Origin: Lysobacterales bacterium | GTDB lineage: Bacteria > Pseudomonadota > Gammaproteobacteria > Xanthomonadales > SZUA-36 | Assembly (NCBI GenBank): GCA_029287515.1 | Contig: JARFQZ010000110.1 | Span: 1-48,562, forward strand | DNA: 48,562 nt | Direction: 5' to 3' | Part shown: positions 16,546 to 26,416 of the stretch, in pieces | How the letters are laid out: each line of letters opens with the position of its first letter | How positions within the stretch are numbered: position 1 is the first letter of the stretch | Position numbers and translations under genes: made by a program | Notes under the pieces: model-generated | The model's database searches: none | Told to the model about the DNA's origin: nothing | Seen by the model: only the letters and a program-made list of their open reading frames with translations

Positions 16546-17274
16546 GTGCGCTTACATCGTGTCTACACTGACCAGGATCTGCAACCGGGCCAGGAAGTGT
16601 CCATCCGGGATCGTTCCGCCCATTACCTGACCCGTGTGCTGAGGATCTCGGCCGGTCAACCTATCTGCCTGTTCAACGGGGACGGGCATGACTATGCCGC
16701 CGAAATTGTTCGCCCGGGAAAATCACGGGTGATCATTGCCGTGAACAGCAGATTGCCCGTTGCGTGTGAGTCGAAACTGCAAATAACGGTGGTCCAGGCC
16801 ATCAGCAGAGGAGAACGCATGGATCAAACGCTGCAGAAGTGCACCGAGTTGGGCGTGCAGGTATTTCAGCCGCTGTTCAGTGAACGGGTTGAAGTGAAGC
16901 TACGGCCTGAAAAGCTGGAAAGGCGGATGAAACACTGGCAGGGGGTTGTGGTCTCCGCTTGTGAGCAGAGTGGCCGCGCATTCGTACCGCGAGTCCTGGA
17001 ACCCGTGGATTTTGGGGATTGGCTCAATCAGCCCGGCCACGGCTGCAGGCTGGTGCTCGTGCCCGGCGCCCGGAGGTCGCTTGCAAGCCTGGAAATTCCC
17101 GGTCCGTTGGAATTGGCCATAGGGCCGGAAGGGGGTTTCAGCGATGTCGAGCTGGAGTTGATGGTTTCACGGTCCGTGCAGCCGGTCAGCCTGGGGCCGA
17201 GGATTCTGAGAACAGAAACTGCCGCGCCCGCGGCGGTTGCCGTGCTGCAGGCCCTGGCAGGTGATTTTGCCTAA
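16546..17274 (+). CDS. rsmE: 16S rRNA m3U1498 methyltransferase RsmE
   Basis: A 242-residue SPOUT methyltransferase. The N-terminal PUA-like part carries HYLTRVLRISAGQPICLFNGDG; the knot region has ISRGERMDQTLQKCTELGV, LAIGPEGGFSDVELE and LGPRILRTETAAPAAV, all diagnostic. It methylates N3 of U1498 in 16S rRNA. GTG 16546 gives the family length and has AGGGA upstream; the frame is open further back to 16480 but that part runs into the divergent phosphatase gene. The stop overlaps the CheW-like gene's stop (CTAA). Confidence 0.93.
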   Translation: MRLHRVYTDQDLQPGQEVSIRDRSAHYLTRVLRISAGQPICLFNGDGHDYAAEIVRPGKSRVIIAVNSRLPVACESKLQITVVQAISRGERMDQTLQKCTELGVQVFQPLFSERVEVKLRPEKLERRMKHWQGVVVSACEQSGRAFVPRVLEPVDFGDWLNQPGHGCRLVLVPGARRSLASLEIPGPLELAIGPEGGFSDVELELMVSRSVQPVSLGPRILRTETAAPAAVAVLQALAGDFA

Positions 17275-17816
17275 TCGTCCAGCTGGGTGATGGGCAGTGC
17301 ACCAAAAGTGGCATGGGTTACCAGGTGTGTCAGCCTGTCGAGATCGGGAATGATGGCATCCTGTTCCTCGACGGTGACCCGCCTGAAGGCGCCCAGGGAT
17401 TTTTTCTCGTCACCGGTCTCCTCCAGGTTGGATTCCCTGACGACGACAGGCCGGGGTAAATCTCCAAGCAATAACCCAAGATAGGGCAACCTGGCTGAAT
17501 TGGACAGCGATTTCAGGATCATGATTTTTGAGCCGGAAGAGACCGCCTCCGCGTCCGTGCCGTTAATGAGATCGCTGAAGCTGAATACCGGTACCTGGCG
17601 GCTTTCCCATTCAACCTGGCCCAGCAACCAGCCCGGCGCAGATTCCATCGGCGCCGGTTCGGTGAAATCTATGACTTCGGCCATTGTGCTGGTCGGAAGC
17701 AGCAAAGCTTCAGGGTTGACCGGAATCAGCATGCAGTGAATTTCCCTGCCCTTTCCGGCTTTGCGCAAGACTTTCCTTGCACCCCCTCTTTTCCTTCCTT
17801 TAGTTTGCCTGCTCAT
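17271..17816 (-). CDS. CheW-like adaptor protein, last gene of the Chp cluster
   Basis: A 181-residue protein with a basic N-terminal tail (residues 1-24) and then a CheW-like domain: MLIPVNPEALLLPTSTMAEVI, GWLLGQVEWESRQVPVFSFSDLIN and YLGLLLGDLPRPVVV. CheW proteins bridge receptors and the CheA-type kinase. It starts one base after the chpA stop, so it is surely co-expressed. Its position matches ChpC of Pseudomonas. The sequence is divergent from PilI, so the two adaptors probably have different partners. Confidence 0.82.
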   Translation of the reverse strand: MSRQTKGRKRGGARKVLRKAGKGREIHCMLIPVNPEALLLPTSTMAEVIDFTEPAPMESAPGWLLGQVEWESRQVPVFSFSDLINGTDAEAVSSGSKIMILKSLSNSARLPYLGLLLGDLPRPVVVRESNLEETGDEKKSLGAFRRVTVEEQDAIIPDLDRLTHLVTHATFGALPITQLDD

Positions 17817-17817
17817 G

Positions 17818-20800
17818 TCACTCGGCCCTTCTCGGTATCAGTTCGATGTCCAGCATTTCGGCTACTTTCTCTACCAGTTCCGGTTCCTGGTAGGGTTTTG
17901 TCAGGTAGGCGTTGGCTCCTGCTTTCCTGGCCTTGCGCCTGTGTTTCTGACCTGCACGCGAGGTAATCATGACGACGGGAACGTGCCTGAGGCGTGAATC
18001 TGCCCGCACATGTTCCAGTAACTCGTATCCATCCATCCTCGGCATTTCGATATCGAGCAGCATCAGGTCCGGCACGTGGTCGTGCAGTTGTTCGATGGCG
18101 TCGATACCATCCTGCGCGGTCATGACCTCGATCGAATGGTTGTCAAGCACACGCGAAGTGACCTTACGCATCGTAATGGAGTCATCGACCACCATGACCA
18201 GCGGCTGACGACTGGTGTCCTGCGGCTCCGGCTCGATCTCGATGGGCTGTTCCGCCCGCTCCATGCCCCTGCGGATCAGCGGGCCCATGTCCAGGATGAT
18301 CATTACCTGTCCGTCAGCAGCGATGGTGCCGCCAAGAATTCCCGGAATACTGCTGATCTGCGGACCAACCGGCTTGATGACCACTTCCTGGTGACCTTGC
18401 AGTCCGGCCACGCGGAACGCTGCCTGGTGGTCGCCCGCACGGATCATCAACAATGAAACATTATCACTGTCCAGCGGCAGGGGCGGTGCGCCCAGCAGGG
18501 GTTCCAGTTCCAGCAACGGAAATTCCTCACCGGCGAATTCACAAGCCGGCGAGTCGCTCTTCAGTAATGCGGCATATTCTGACGGCGTCATCCTGGAAAC
18601 GCCTGCAACGCTGTTCAGGGGAATCTGGAAGGGTCGGTCACCGATGTTGACTGCAATCGCCTGCATGACGGCAAGGCTGAACGGAATCCTGATCGTAAAG
18701 CGGGTGCCCTTACCCGCCTCGGTCTCGATTTCCATTGATCCGCCGATCTGCTTGATCTCGTTGTTGACCACATCCATGCCCACGCCGCGTCCGGCCAATC
18801 CTGTGACCGTATCGGAAGTCGAGAATCCGCTTTCACGAATAAACTGGACCAGTTGCTGGGGTTCATGGCGGTCATCCTTGCTCATCAGGCCGCGTTCGAT
18901 GGCGCGTTTGCGAACCGCATCGAGATCAATACCTGAACCATCGTCCTCCACCCTGATCACGAACTCGGTGGCTTCCGCTTCAACGGTTACCGTGATGCTT
19001 CCTTCCTCTGGTTTATCTGCTTTGCGCCTCAACTTGGGCGATTCGATGCCGTGGGCAATTGCGTTGCGCAGCATGTGTTCCAGCGGCGCTGTAATCCGCT
19101 CAAGTACGTTGCGGTCAAGCTGATCGCTTGACCCGGCCATCCGGAGTTGTAACCTCGCCTGTTTTCCGGTTTCTGCTGCAGCAGTCCGTACAATCCTGCG
19201 CAAGCGCGGGGCGGCGCTGCCAAACGGCGTCATGCGGGTTTGCATGAGACCTTCCTGCAGGTCCGAACTGACGCGGGACTGCTGGGTCAGCAGGCTTTCG
19301 GCCTGGCGGACGGAGTCGTCCAGCATTTCATGCAGGTTGAGCAGGTCGCTGACCGATTCGGCAAGCGCCCGCGACAACTGCTGCATATTGGAGAAACGGT
19401 CCAGTTCGAGCGGGTCGAAATCGGTCGCCTCTTTGCCTGAAGCTTTCTGGTAGCGAGACATCATTTGCGCCTCGCTCTCGATGTCCATCTTGCGCAGTTG
19501 TTCTTTCAGCCGCTGAACCGTGCCGTCAACGTCCTTCAGGTTGTGGCGCACATGCCCCAACTGCTGTTCAAGCCGCGAGCGGTAAATACTGATTTCGCCC
19601 GCGTAGTTGACCAGCTTGTCCATGAGGTCGGCGCCAACCCGGATTTGCGCTCCCGGAGCGGCGTCCTCGGCCTGCGAAGCAGGGCGGTCCTGAATTTCCC
19701 TGAATTCTCGTGCCGGTTTCTTGGGAAGGGCCGGCTTGCGTTTGGTCTTGCGTGCCGCTTTTTTCGTTTTCTCTTCGGGTCGCGGGGAAATGTCGACCTG
19801 GATTTCCGGCTTGTCTTCCGGTACGGCAGCATCTGCAGACTCTTCCCCGGAGTCGGAATAGGCTTCGACTATTTCGGCGAATTGCGGAGCGTCTTCCTGC
19901 TGTGGCATTCGCAGAGCGCTGACGCGCTTGTCGAAGCGCTCCAGGGCCTCGCCTGTCTGTGGCAATCTGCCGGATTGGACCTGTTCTACCCAGATGTTAA
20001 GGCAATCACAACCCTCTTCCAGCGCCTGCACACAAGCCACCGTGGCTTCCACCCGGTTTGAAGCGATGTGTTCAAGCAGGGTTTCCATCGCGTGGCTGAG
20101 ATTGCCGAGACCCTCGAGCCCAGCCATCCGCGCCCCACCTTTGAAGGTGTGAATCTCGCGTTGCAGGTTTTGTACCAGCTTGCGGTCGGTAAGCTTGTCG
20201 CGCCAGGTATTGAGCAGCGTATCGCAGCGCTCGAGTACTTCGACGGCTTCCTCGAGGAAGATGGATATGATGCCGCCTTCCTCGATTTCGATCCTTTCGG
20301 AAGCCTCGGGTTCTTCATGAATTTCTTCGGCTTCAGGCACGGGTTCCGAAACAGGCTGCTCAACCGCGTCTTCCGTCCCGGCGGAAATTTCAGGAATCGA
20401 TTCTTCTCTTTCCGTCAGGGCCGCAATATCAGCAAGCAGTTTCTCGTCAGTGAGCGGATAACTGGTTGTGACACCGGTTTCGAGCACAGACAGCCTCTGG
20501 TGGAAACGGTGCAGGCAGATCTGCAGGGCCGTAATGAGGTCAGGTGTCGCCTGGAGGTCTCTCCTCTGTCGGTCCTCCAGGTAGTGTTCAAGCGCCCGTG
20601 CAACGTCTGCTTCCTGCCCCACCGGCGTCATGGCAAAGGTGCCGGCGAGCGTATGTGCTGCCCGGACCAGCCCGGTTTCGACAGGCTGATCTTCACCCGA
20701 CAACAGGCCATCGAGCAGCACCTGTAGCGTACCGATATGCTCCTGTATCTCCGTCTTCATGACCTGCTGCAATTCGGCATCGACGGTCTCTGCCGGTGCT

Positions 20801-23118
20801 GGCGCGTCGGTCGCGAATTCGATGGGCTCTTCCGCCTGTTCCTGCTCCGGCGCCTGCTCCTGCTCCGTCGGTGGTGCCGGGACCTGTAAATCCATTGCCC
20901 TGGACACCAGGGATTGCGGCAAGCTGTCCTGCAGCTTCTGCAGATCCGGCTGATTGCCGCCGGTCAGCTGCCTTGCATAAGCTCCGAGGCTCTTGATAGA
21001 GTCCTCATCGAGTTCACTGTCTTCGTTCATCAGCCTGGCACGCAGATCGTCCAGCGCGGCAACCGCAAACCCAACGGTGGTGCCCAATGGCTGGCTGAAA
21101 CTGATCTTCTTCTCGATCAGCTTGTTCAGAAGTTCCTCGATTCTCCATGAAAAGTCACCGACTTCCGCGGCGCCGACCATGCGTCCACTGCCCTTGAGTG
21201 TGTGGAATCCCCGCCTGAGTTCGGCGGTCGCTTTCTCATCGTCCGTGCTTTCGAGCCACGCAGCCAGGTTTTCGGCGAGCTGATTGCGTACCGAATCGAA
21301 TTCTTCGAGAAAGATGCCCAGCATTGCCGGGTCGATCTCCGCGGTATCTGCCTTGGCGTGTTGTTTTTCCGCCCTGGCCTCGGGTACCGGCCTTTCGGGC
21401 AGTTTGATGGTGGTGGCGGGTACTTCATCCCCGCTGGAACTTGCCTCTGCCTGGCCTTCGAGGCGGCTCGCCATGATCTCGAGGAATCTGAAGCTGCCAC
21501 CCTGTTCGTCCCGGCATCCGGCCAGGAATAATTCGAGTGCGGCAATGGCATCCGTAATGGCTTCCAGATTGCCAACTTCGCTGTCTGTATCAGTAAATGA
21601 AGCGTTGAGCACGCGGTTAAGCTTCTCGGTCAACGCCGCAACTTCCGCCTGCCCGGAAATGGACAAAGCCCCGGAAATCTGGGTTAACGGCTTTTCAAAG
21701 TCCGCCTCACCGTCCCCGTCGAGCCGTTTCCTGACCGCTTCCTGGACCTCGTGCAGGTTGCCGACACATTCGTCGAGCATCGTGCTCAGTATGTGCCTGA
21801 ACTCCTGTGGCGGCAGAGAAATCAGCTTGCTGCTTTTTTCCTCTTCGACCGGCTCACCGAGCAATTGGATATGCGTATCGAGGATGGATTCGACTTCGAG
21901 CAGCTTCTGCGCCAGCCCCAGAAGAGGGGAGTCCAGGTCCATGTTGGTTACGCTGCCAGTTTCTTCCAGTGCCGGCAGAAGGGCTTCGACAGCCTTGGAG
22001 GGAACGGGCAGGTTCAGCATATCGAGCGTATCGGCCAGCTGGCGCAGCGATGTTTTACTCTCGTTGCGTTGCTCCGCATCCACCCGGCCGGTCCGCAATT
22101 CCATGTCAAGTGTGTCTTTTACCTGGGCCAGTTCTTCGCGGACGGCGTCTCCTATGGACTCAAACAGCCCCGCGTCCCGCCCGGTCACAGCGCCACGGGC
22201 CCGCAACAGGGCTTCGCGGTCGGGAATCAGCTCTTCGAGACTGAATCTTTCGCGCAGCAGATCGGTCGCCTTGCTTCCCGGCCTGGCCTGGGCGGCATAG
22301 AACAGCAGCGCTCTTGAAAGCGCGGTGATCGTCTCCGTGGGAGGGCCGCTTTCGCCACCTTCCGTCATTGATTTCAGTGTCAGGTCCAACCGGGCGAACA
22401 GGCGCCGTAGCGGCAGGTCATTGTCGATGGCGCCTTCGCGCAGGCCCTGCATGGCCATGTCGGCGATCCACCAAAGGCGCCGGAGTTCATTACGGCCCAG
22501 GCGGATATAGAGCGTGCGGCAAACGGCCTGCATCGGTTCCAGCAACGCATCTTTCGATTGTTCTTTGAGCCAGCCCAGCAGCGCACCCTGGTACTGGCTG
22601 CGGACTTTGCTGGAAAAAGCGGCAAAATCAGAACTTGCAACAGCGTCTGCCTCGCTGCCACTCAGTTCGGGAACAATGACATCGAGATCCGGCGCGAAAA
22701 GCGTGCCTTCGGACATCAGTGAGTCATCGTAAGTGGCCCGGAGTTCGTTCAGTGTAGGCAGCAGCAGGATCGGAAGGTCTTCATGCCCCGCCTGCAGCCT
22801 GTCCAGGTAGGAAGGCAGCACGATGACAGCGTCTGTCAGCGCATTCAGCGATTCTTCACAATTGGCGTTGCCGTTATGCAACATGTGACCGCCAACAGCG
22901 ATCATCTCGTCGGTCAGAATGCCGGCGCCCTGTTGTTCCATGGTGAGGAATGTCAGGTTGAGTTGCTCCAGCTCTTCCTGAACCGCCAACAGGGGTTCGC
23001 GCTGCGAGGTGTCTTCGGCAAACGCCTCGAGGTTTTCGCGTACAGCCTCCAGGCACTCGTCCAGGTCTTTTCGGACCCAGCCGATCGCCGATCCGGCGTT
23101 CGATCCTTCAAGCATCAT
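17818..23118 (-). CDS. chpA: ChpA/PilL-type hybrid sensor kinase of the type IV pilus chemosensory system
   Basis: A 1766-residue CheA-type kinase. Residues 1 to about 600 are helical with no HxxKG motif and resemble the ChpA N-terminal region. Hpt domains have the phospho-acceptor histidines His639 (HTLKG) and His990 (HTFKG). A third at His822 reads HTLAG and lacks the Lys. A charged linker rich in Glu, Pro and Lys (about 1090-1160) leads to the dimerisation domain, a HATPase domain (near 1330-1480; VEDDGSGID, GLAGRGVGMDVV), a CheW-like domain (about 1490-1625) and a C-terminal receiver with Asp1689 in LLDIEMPRMDG. It would phosphorylate PilG and control pilus extension and twitching. ATG 23118 has GAGGTG six bases upstream and overlaps the pilJ stop. 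Confidence 0.9.
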   Translation of the reverse strand: MMLEGSNAGSAIGWVRKDLDECLEAVRENLEAFAEDTSQREPLLAVQEELEQLNLTFLTMEQQGAGILTDEMIAVGGHMLHNGNANCEESLNALTDAVIVLPSYLDRLQAGHEDLPILLLPTLNELRATYDDSLMSEGTLFAPDLDVIVPELSGSEADAVASSDFAAFSSKVRSQYQGALLGWLKEQSKDALLEPMQAVCRTLYIRLGRNELRRLWWIADMAMQGLREGAIDNDLPLRRLFARLDLTLKSMTEGGESGPPTETITALSRALLFYAAQARPGSKATDLLRERFSLEELIPDREALLRARGAVTGRDAGLFESIGDAVREELAQVKDTLDMELRTGRVDAEQRNESKTSLRQLADTLDMLNLPVPSKAVEALLPALEETGSVTNMDLDSPLLGLAQKLLEVESILDTHIQLLGEPVEEEKSSKLISLPPQEFRHILSTMLDECVGNLHEVQEAVRKRLDGDGEADFEKPLTQISGALSISGQAEVAALTEKLNRVLNASFTDTDSEVGNLEAITDAIAALELFLAGCRDEQGGSFRFLEIMASRLEGQAEASSSGDEVPATTIKLPERPVPEARAEKQHAKADTAEIDPAMLGIFLEEFDSVRNQLAENLAAWLESTDDEKATAELRRGFHTLKGSGRMVGAAEVGDFSWRIEELLNKLIEKKISFSQPLGTTVGFAVAALDDLRARLMNEDSELDEDSIKSLGAYARQLTGGNQPDLQKLQDSLPQSLVSRAMDLQVPAPPTEQEQAPEQEQAEEPIEFATDAPAPAETVDAELQQVMKTEIQEHIGTLQVLLDGLLSGEDQPVETGLVRAAHTLAGTFAMTPVGQEADVARALEHYLEDRQRRDLQATPDLITALQICLHRFHQRLSVLETGVTTSYPLTDEKLLADIAALTEREESIPEISAGTEDAVEQPVSEPVPEAEEIHEEPEASERIEIEEGGIISIFLEEAVEVLERCDTLLNTWRDKLTDRKLVQNLQREIHTFKGGARMAGLEGLGNLSHAMETLLEHIASNRVEATVACVQALEEGCDCLNIWVEQVQSGRLPQTGEALERFDKRVSALRMPQQEDAPQFAEIVEAYSDSGEESADAAVPEDKPEIQVDISPRPEEKTKKAARKTKRKPALPKKPAREFREIQDRPASQAEDAAPGAQIRVGADLMDKLVNYAGEISIYRSRLEQQLGHVRHNLKDVDGTVQRLKEQLRKMDIESEAQMMSRYQKASGKEATDFDPLELDRFSNMQQLSRALAESVSDLLNLHEMLDDSVRQAESLLTQQSRVSSDLQEGLMQTRMTPFGSAAPRLRRIVRTAAAETGKQARLQLRMAGSSDQLDRNVLERITAPLEHMLRNAIAHGIESPKLRRKADKPEEGSITVTVEAEATEFVIRVEDDGSGIDLDAVRKRAIERGLMSKDDRHEPQQLVQFIRESGFSTSDTVTGLAGRGVGMDVVNNEIKQIGGSMEIETEAGKGTRFTIRIPFSLAVMQAIAVNIGDRPFQIPLNSVAGVSRMTPSEYAALLKSDSPACEFAGEEFPLLELEPLLGAPPLPLDSDNVSLLMIRAGDHQAAFRVAGLQGHQEVVIKPVGPQISSIPGILGGTIAADGQVMIILDMGPLIRRGMERAEQPIEIEPEPQDTSRQPLVMVVDDSITMRKVTSRVLDNHSIEVMTAQDGIDAIEQLHDHVPDLMLLDIEMPRMDGYELLEHVRADSRLRHVPVVMITSRAGQKHRRKARKAGANAYLTKPYQEPELVEKVAEMLDIELIPRRAE

Positions 23119-25189
23119 TTCCGTCACCTCTGGTCTTCGGCAGCTTGAAATCGGCAACCGACTCGCTTAGTTTGTGGACGAGATCTGCCAGCCTGCCCAT
23201 GGATTGAGCAGACTTGTCGCTGCCCTCAGATGTCTGGATGGACACATCGCGAATGCTGTTCATCTGCTCAGCAATCCGGGTAGCAGTTTCTGACTGGGAC
23301 TGGGCTTCCTGCGAAATGTCCTCAATCAATCGTGAAAGGTCTTTCGAAACGGATTCGATTCGCTGCAATGCCTCGCCCGCATCCTCGGCTTTTTCTGCGC
23401 CGGAAACGACCTCGGATGTCGTGGATTCCATCGAGACGACCGCCTCGGAAGTGTCCGCCTGGATGTTCTGAACCAGCATTTCGATCCGGCGCGTTGCGTT
23501 AGTGGCACGCTCCGCCAACCGCTGGACCTCATCAGCTACCACGGCGAATCCCCGCCCCGCGCCGCCGGCTGATGCAGATTGAATGGCCGCGTTCAGTGCA
23601 AGAATATTGGTTTGTTCCGCAATGCCGTTAATCAGTTCGACGATATCGCCGATCTCCTGTGACGACTCACCCAGACGCTTGATCCGCTTCGACGTGTCCT
23701 GGATCTGGTCGCGGATGGTGTCCATTCCCTTGATCGTTTGTTGCACCATCTGTGAACCGCTGTGCGCGATCGCAACCGAACGCTGCGCAACTTCGCTGGA
23801 TTCCCTGGAGCGTTCCGCCATTCCGTCGAATGATTCCGCCATCTCGTGAATGGTGTCCGTGGCGGCCCGGACCTGTTCTGCCTGCTGGGTGGAAGCGATG
23901 GCCAGTTTCCCCGTGGTTTCCATGGTTTCGTTGGCTGATTCCGATACGGTTTGCGCGGTGATGTTGATGCCGGTAACCAATTCCCGCAATTGCTCCACCG
24001 CGAAATTGACCGAATCTGCGATTGCTCCCGTCATATCGTCTGTTACGGTGGCCTTGACCGTGAGGTCGCCATCGGCCAGCGAGCTCATTTCATCGAGCAG
24101 ACGCATGATGGCCTGTTGGTTCTTCTGATTCTGCATGCCGGCTTCAACGGCCCGCCGTCTTTCTGCCGAGAGAAAAGAGCGCACCATAAAGGAAATGGAG
24201 ACCAGGATGACAATCAGGGCCAGTGAGCCGGACCACAGTGATGGCCAAAGGCGGGTACCCGACCTGAATTGGACGCTGTCGGCTATACCCCGGGAAATGT
24301 CAAACAGAGTGAGGCTATCGACAAAAATTTCATCCGCAGCACCCCGAACAGCAAGGATATCGCCGGATGATTCGAGGACCGTGTCCAGTTGCGGGCGTGC
24401 GTTATCGAACAGCAGTCGCGCCTCGTTCAGGGCTTTCATGGCGGCGGAATTCTGCACCTGGGTGACGCCCACAGACCGGCTTCCGTGAAGCAGGGCGTTC
24501 GAGGTCTGCTCAAAATATTCGATCTCCTGCTTGAACTGGTCCGCGGCGGCCACTGATCCTGCACCGCCCCTGAGCATTTCTTTAAGGTGCCGCAGAATCC
24601 GGTCCGACAGAACCAGTTGACGTCCGGCAACGAAAACCTGGTTGCTGGATGCATTGCTCCTGGTCAGTTCCCGGACCGCCTCATCGGTGAGTTCCTGGAT
24701 TCTTGGAATGACTTCCATGAACGACTTGCTGGCATCGGACAGTTCGAGCACCAGTTTTTCCCGTTCGAGAATGCTCTCTGCATTGGGGTTCATGCGGTTC
24801 CAGGTGCGGTCCAGGTCAGCCAGCGAGTCGGACATGGCGCCCGGCAGAGGAGGCAGCGAACGCAGGGGGTCTCCGCTTTTCAGTGCGGCGACCGCGTCGG
24901 CGATGATCCCGGTGGAGTCGCCCATCTGGACAAAGGCGCTGGTATTGCCTTCCACTGCCTCGGAAACCGATTTCGCAAGCTGTTGCGAGTGCACCTGCAG
25001 ATCCGTCGACAACCTGATCCATTCCTGTTCGTTACGGCTTTCCTTGGTGATCAGGAAGAAGGTAACAGCCACAAAGACCAGCAACAGCACGAGGAATCCG
25101 ACCATCGCGTACAGGCGACCGGATTTTTGTTGAGTGGCGGGCTTGAAATTTGTCGATGTCATTTTCTTCTGCCCCTTCTCGCGCTTCAT
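23108..25189 (-). CDS. pilJ: PilJ-type methyl-accepting chemotaxis protein
   Basis: A 693-residue receptor. Membrane segment 1 is at about residues 26-48, a helical periplasmic sensor follows, segment 2 is near 310-335, then HAMP and a long cytoplasmic coiled coil. The hairpin tip reads IAEQTNILALNAAIQSASAG followed by GAGRGFAVVADEVQRLAERA. Ordinary MCPs have EAARAGE here; the SASAGGAG form resembles PilJ. It senses pilus state or surface contact and activates ChpA. ATG 25189 has GAGAGG eight bases upstream; the longer frame runs into pilI. No methyltransferase or methylesterase gene is nearby. Confidence 0.9.
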   Translation of the reverse strand: MKREKGQKKMTSTNFKPATQQKSGRLYAMVGFLVLLLVFVAVTFFLITKESRNEQEWIRLSTDLQVHSQQLAKSVSEAVEGNTSAFVQMGDSTGIIADAVAALKSGDPLRSLPPLPGAMSDSLADLDRTWNRMNPNAESILEREKLVLELSDASKSFMEVIPRIQELTDEAVRELTRSNASSNQVFVAGRQLVLSDRILRHLKEMLRGGAGSVAAADQFKQEIEYFEQTSNALLHGSRSVGVTQVQNSAAMKALNEARLLFDNARPQLDTVLESSGDILAVRGAADEIFVDSLTLFDISRGIADSVQFRSGTRLWPSLWSGSLALIVILVSISFMVRSFLSAERRRAVEAGMQNQKNQQAIMRLLDEMSSLADGDLTVKATVTDDMTGAIADSVNFAVEQLRELVTGINITAQTVSESANETMETTGKLAIASTQQAEQVRAATDTIHEMAESFDGMAERSRESSEVAQRSVAIAHSGSQMVQQTIKGMDTIRDQIQDTSKRIKRLGESSQEIGDIVELINGIAEQTNILALNAAIQSASAGGAGRGFAVVADEVQRLAERATNATRRIEMLVQNIQADTSEAVVSMESTTSEVVSGAEKAEDAGEALQRIESVSKDLSRLIEDISQEAQSQSETATRIAEQMNSIRDVSIQTSEGSDKSAQSMGRLADLVHKLSESVADFKLPKTRGDGNDA

Positions 25190-25232
25190 CAGGAAACCTC
25201 TCTGTCGCGAATGGCTTTGCCGTGTTCGGGAT

Positions 25233-25781
25233 TTATTCCGCCGCGCCATTAAGGAACTCCGGCGAATTGAAAAGTTGATCGAGATTCAGTTCCTTCCAGG
25301 ATTCAGAACCCAGGTTATGTTGCTTGCTTACGATTCCATTCAATGGCGAGTCTTTTTCCAGGTCCGCCGGGATCGCGTCGCTGTCGAGAAAGTGCCTTTG
25401 GCCAAACACCTCGCTGATCAGTAGTCCGATAGGCGCCTTATTAAGGCTGGTGGCCAGCAGGCGGCTACGCGCTGATACCGGCGTGCGCACACCGGTGAGA
25501 AACCACGAAAGATCAACCACGGTCAAGAGTTCGCCCCTGACATTGGCCAGCCCGATAATCCAGGATTTCGAGCCCGGAACCGGTGTGGCCTGTGGGCAGG
25601 GAAGTATTTCGCTGATTCGATCGATATTGCAGGCCATATTCGTGTCACCGACACTGAATGTGACTCCGCTCCATTCTTCGGAATCCCCGTCACCGCTGCC
25701 GGCGCCGGGTGAAAAGCCCGTGCTTCGCTTCTCGTACTCGAGCAGCTTTGCGAAAGCCGCGTTTTTACCGTTCAGATTCAT
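25233..25781 (-). CDS. pilI: PilI, CheW-like adaptor of the Chp system
   Basis: A 182-residue CheW-domain protein. Features are GVTFSVGDTNMACNIDRISEIL, PGSKSWIIGLANVRGELLTVVDLSWFL and PIGLLISEVFGQRHF. It couples PilJ to ChpA. ATG 25781 is preferred over GTG 25793 because AAGGGACGG lies directly before it. It lies 47 bases after pilG and 43 before pilJ. Confidence 0.88.
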   Translation of the reverse strand: MNLNGKNAAFAKLLEYEKRSTGFSPGAGSGDGDSEEWSGVTFSVGDTNMACNIDRISEILPCPQATPVPGSKSWIIGLANVRGELLTVVDLSWFLTGVRTPVSARSRLLATSLNKAPIGLLISEVFGQRHFLDSDAIPADLEKDSPLNGIVSKQHNLGSESWKELNLDQLFNSPEFLNGAAE

Positions 25782-25828
25782 CCGTCCCTTCACTATCCCT
25801 GTTAGTGGACCATTGGTTTGAGCCTGGA

Positions 25829-26257
25829 TCAGGCGGCCGCGTGCTGAGCTACCGCTGCTAGCAACTCCTCTTTGGTAAATGGCTTGGTGAGGTACAGGTC
25901 CGAACCAACCACGCGTCCGCGGGCCTGGTCGAATAACCCGTCCTTGCTGGTCAGCATAACCACCGGCGTCGCCCTGTACTGGGTGTTGTTCTTGATGATC
26001 GCGCAGGTCTGGTAACCGTCCAGCCTGGGCATCATGATGTCTACGAAAATGAGGTCCGGGTTATGCCGCGCCACCATGGACAAGGCTTCAAATCCGTTTT
26101 CCGCGGTGACCACATCGTAGCCTTCGGCGGTCAGCATGCTTTCGGCTGAACGCCTGATGGTTGAGCTGTCGTCAACGACCAGGATGCGCGTGGAGGAGTG
26201 GTCGGCACTGCCGTTCATTTTTTCGATCGTGTGTTCTTCAGTCATAAATCCATCCAT
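25829..26257 (-). CDS. pilG: Response regulator PilG
   Basis: A 142-residue single receiver domain. Acidic pocket VVDDSSTIRR, phospho-acceptor Asp in IFVDIMMPRLDGYQTC, switch Thr/Ser in VVMLTSKDGLFDQA, and Lys in YLTKPFTKEELL. The run IMMPRLDGYQTCAIIKNN and the KDGLFDQARGRVVGSD loop closely match PilG, not PilH, as I know it from Pseudomonas. PilG acts downstream of ChpA to promote pilus extension and cAMP signalling. It heads the operon and is divergent from gshB, as in Pseudomonas. Confidence 0.9.
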   Translation of the reverse strand: MDGFMTEEHTIEKMNGSADHSSTRILVVDDSSTIRRSAESMLTAEGYDVVTAENGFEALSMVARHNPDLIFVDIMMPRLDGYQTCAIIKNNTQYRATPVVMLTSKDGLFDQARGRVVGSDLYLTKPFTKEELLAAVAQHAAA

Positions 26258-26267
26258 GGTTTGCCTT

Positions 26268-26283
26268 ATGGCGCCGGCGCCAT
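26268..26283. promoter_or_regulatory. Perfect 16-base palindrome in the pilG leader
   Basis: ATGGCGCCGGCGCCAT is an exact inverted repeat ending 11 bases upstream of the pilG ATG; the AAGG ribosome-site candidate starts immediately after it. It could be a dimeric regulator site or an RNA hairpin that limits ribosome access to pilG. Confidence 0.4.
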
Positions 26284-26416
26284 TTTACGCCTGCACAGGA
26301 ACACTGTCCCCCCGATTCTATTCGGCTGGGATCTCCAAGTCTACCACTTTTGACAGCAGATTCCAGTAGTAACAACGGCTTATGAAAAAAAGCTAAGATA
26401 CATACTGCAGAAGAAA

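Noticed and set aside
17818..26257. Flagellar chemotaxis operon
   Set aside because: The kinase has several Hpt domains and a fused receiver, PilG and PilJ features are clear, and no cheY/cheZ/cheR/cheB or flagellar gene is present.
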